This document shows, one piece after another, positions 33,022-34,232 of a DNA stretch of 34,232 bases; position 1 is the stretch's first letter; each line of letters opens with the position of its first letter. A model generated the notes under the pieces. That model ran no database searches and was not told the DNA's origin. It saw only the letters and a program-made list of their open reading frames with translations. Origin of the DNA: Burkholderia sp. Ac-20379 (GTDB lineage: Bacteria > Pseudomonadota > Gammaproteobacteria > Burkholderiales > Burkholderiaceae); contig NZ_JAAGPF010000052.1 in the NCBI RefSeq assembly GCF_017104645.1, positions 1-34,232 on the forward strand, written 5' to 3'. Made by a program: the position numbers and the translations under genes.

Positions 33022-34232
33022 ATCTTGCCTCCGCGCATCAGCACCCGGTTTTCGTAATCCACACGCAGCAGCACGGCCAGCGACACGCAGTTGAGCAGGA
33101 TGCCCGAGCCGCCGTAGCTGACGAGCGGCAGCGTCAGGCCCTTGGTCGGCAGCAGGCCGAGGTTCACGCCCATGTTGATGAAGGTCTGCGCGCCGAACCA
33201 GAGGCCGATGCCCTTGGCCATCAGGCCCGCGAACGTGCGGTCGAGCGCGAGCGCCTGACGGCCGATCTCGAACGCGCGGCGCACGATCCAGTAGAACAAC
33301 AGGATCACCACCAGCACGCCGACGAAGCCGAGTTCCTCGCCGATCACGGCGAGGATGAAGTCGGTATGCGCTTCGGGCAGGTAATTGAGCTTTTCGACGC
33401 TGCCGCCGAGCCCGACGCCGAACCATTCGCCGCGGCCGAACGCGATCAGCGAGTGCGTGAGCTGATAAGCCTTGCCTTGCGCGTAACGCTCGTCCCACGG
33501 ATCAAGGTAGGCGAAGATCCGCTCGCGGCGCCACGGCGACGCCCACACCAGCATCGTGAAGGTGCCCACCGCGGTGGCCACCAGGCCGCCGAACAGCTTG
33601 CCGTTCACGCCGCCGAGGAACAGCACGCCCATCGCGATCGCGGCGACCACCATGAACGCGCCCATGTCCGGCTCGAGCAGCAGCAGCATGCCGACCAGGC
33701 CGACCGCGGCCGCCATCGGCATGAAGCCCTTGGCGAAGCTCTGCATGTATTCCTGCTTGCGCACCGTGTAGTTCGCGGCGTAGATCGTCACCGCGAGCTT
33801 CATGATTTCCGACGGCTGCATGTTCGTGATGCCGAGCGGAATCCAGCGGCGCGCGCCGTTCACGCCCTTGCCGATGTGCGGGATCAGCACCACCACGAGC
33901 GCGACCAGCGCCAGCAGGAACAGGTGCGGCGCGTATTTGTCCCAGGTCGCGATCGGCACGCGGAACGCGAACACGGCCACGACGAGCGCAACCGTCAGCG
34001 AAATGCAGTGGCGCATCAGGAACGCATAGTCGCGATAGGCCGCGTATTTCGGCGAATCGGGCATCGCGATGGAAGCCGAATAGACCATCACCACGCCGAG
34101 GCCGAGCAGCGCGATCGCCACCCACATCAGCGAGTAGTCGAAATCGAGCATGCGCGAACGGGTCGGGCGCACGCCGCCGAGGCCGCCGGCAAAGCCGCCG
34201 GCCGACGGGGCGCCGCGCGTGGCCGGGCGTGC
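33018..34232 (-). CDS. ftsW: Peptidoglycan glycosyltransferase FtsW (5' end outside the window)
   Basis: FtsW is the SEDS-family polymerase that, with FtsI, makes septal peptidoglycan from lipid II. About 404 residues are visible, with roughly ten membrane segments. SEDS landmarks are [12 protein letters not shown] early, [10 protein letters not shown] (the R/W-rich loop), [20 protein letters not shown], and [20 protein letters not shown] near the end. The frame is open to the window edge: upstream of a GTG at 34172 it continues as a glycine-rich stretch. I therefore treat the gene as cut, with the true start beyond 34232. It overlaps murG by four bases. Confidence 0.95.
   Translation of the reverse strand, partial: ARPATRGAPSAGGFAGGLGGVRPTRSRMLDFDYSLMWVAIALLGLGVVMVYSASIAMPDSPKYAAYRDYAFLMRHCISLTVALVVAVFAFRVPIATWDKYAPHLFLLALVALVVVLIPHIGKGVNGARRWIPLGITNMQPSEIMKLAVTIYAANYTVRKQEYMQSFAKGFMPMAAAVGLVGMLLLLEPDMGAFMVVAAIAMGVLFLGGVNGKLFGGLVATAVGTFTMLVWASPWRRERIFAYLDPWDERYAQGKAYQLTHSLIAFGRGEWFGVGLGGSVEKLNYLPEAHTDFILAVIGEELGFVGVLVVILLFYWIVRRAFEIGRQALALDRTFAGLMAKGIGLWFGAQTFINMGVNLGLLPTKGLTLPLVSYGGSGILLNCVSLAVLLRVDYENRVLMRGGKI

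Overview
This is chromosomal core DNA from a high-GC betaproteobacterium, almost certainly the genus Burkholderia. The pointers are the gene order (proS-rppH-proB-obgE-rpmA-rplU-ispB, pilBCD-coaE-zapD-yacG, secA, lpxC, ftsZ-ftsA-ftsQ-ddlB-murC-murG-ftsW), the strongly G/C-ending codons, and protein lengths such as ProS 578, ZapD 251 and LpxC 305 residues. The species cannot be fixed from this window. I found no insertion sequence, integrase, phage gene, CRISPR array or toxin-antitoxin pair. The window is dense housekeeping DNA and I see no undescribed multi-gene system in it. The points of interest are small: regulatory elements, start-site questions and junction structures.

Layout. 1-1017 (minus): start of a PP0621-like small protein and a CcsA-family membrane protein. 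1105-3150 (plus): ffh (SRP54) and hpt, ending at a bidirectional terminator facing proS (minus). 5237-6522 (plus): rppH and a CNP1-like lipoprotein, with a terminator hairpin lodged between them. 6630-9748 (minus): rplU-rpmA, a terminator, then obgE and proB. 10078-12652 (plus): ispB, tRNA-Pro(CGG) and a CNNM/CorC-type membrane protein. 12787-17859 (plus): pilB-like, pilC, pilD, coaE, zapD, yacG. 17864-23456 (minus): secA, argJ, a DUF815 ATPase and mutT, in transcription order. 23834-24313 (plus): dciA. 24402-34232 (minus): the 3' half of the division and cell wall cluster, ftsW (cut by the window edge), murG, murC, ddlB, ftsQ, ftsA, ftsZ, then a peroxiredoxin and lpxC.

How the genes work together. 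The minus-strand block at the right makes and places septal wall: MurG and MurC act on cytoplasmic precursors, Ddl makes D-Ala-D-Ala, FtsW polymerises glycan, and FtsQ, FtsA and FtsZ build the divisome. ZapD, which bundles FtsZ, is encoded about 9 kb away. LpxC commits carbon to lipid A, so wall and outer membrane synthesis sit side by side. Ffh and SecA serve the two main export routes. ArgJ and ProB belong to the arginine and proline pathways, and IspB makes the quinone side chain. PilB, PilC and PilD form a type IV pilus assembly core with no pilin gene beside it.

Gene starts were chosen from family length, ribosome-binding sites and overlaps. Several are non-ATG: TTG for zapD and the lipoprotein, GTG for yacG and the CorC-type gene. 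Promoter calls are by eye. The rplU and zapD promoters are the most convincing because both boxes are visible with a 17-base spacer.
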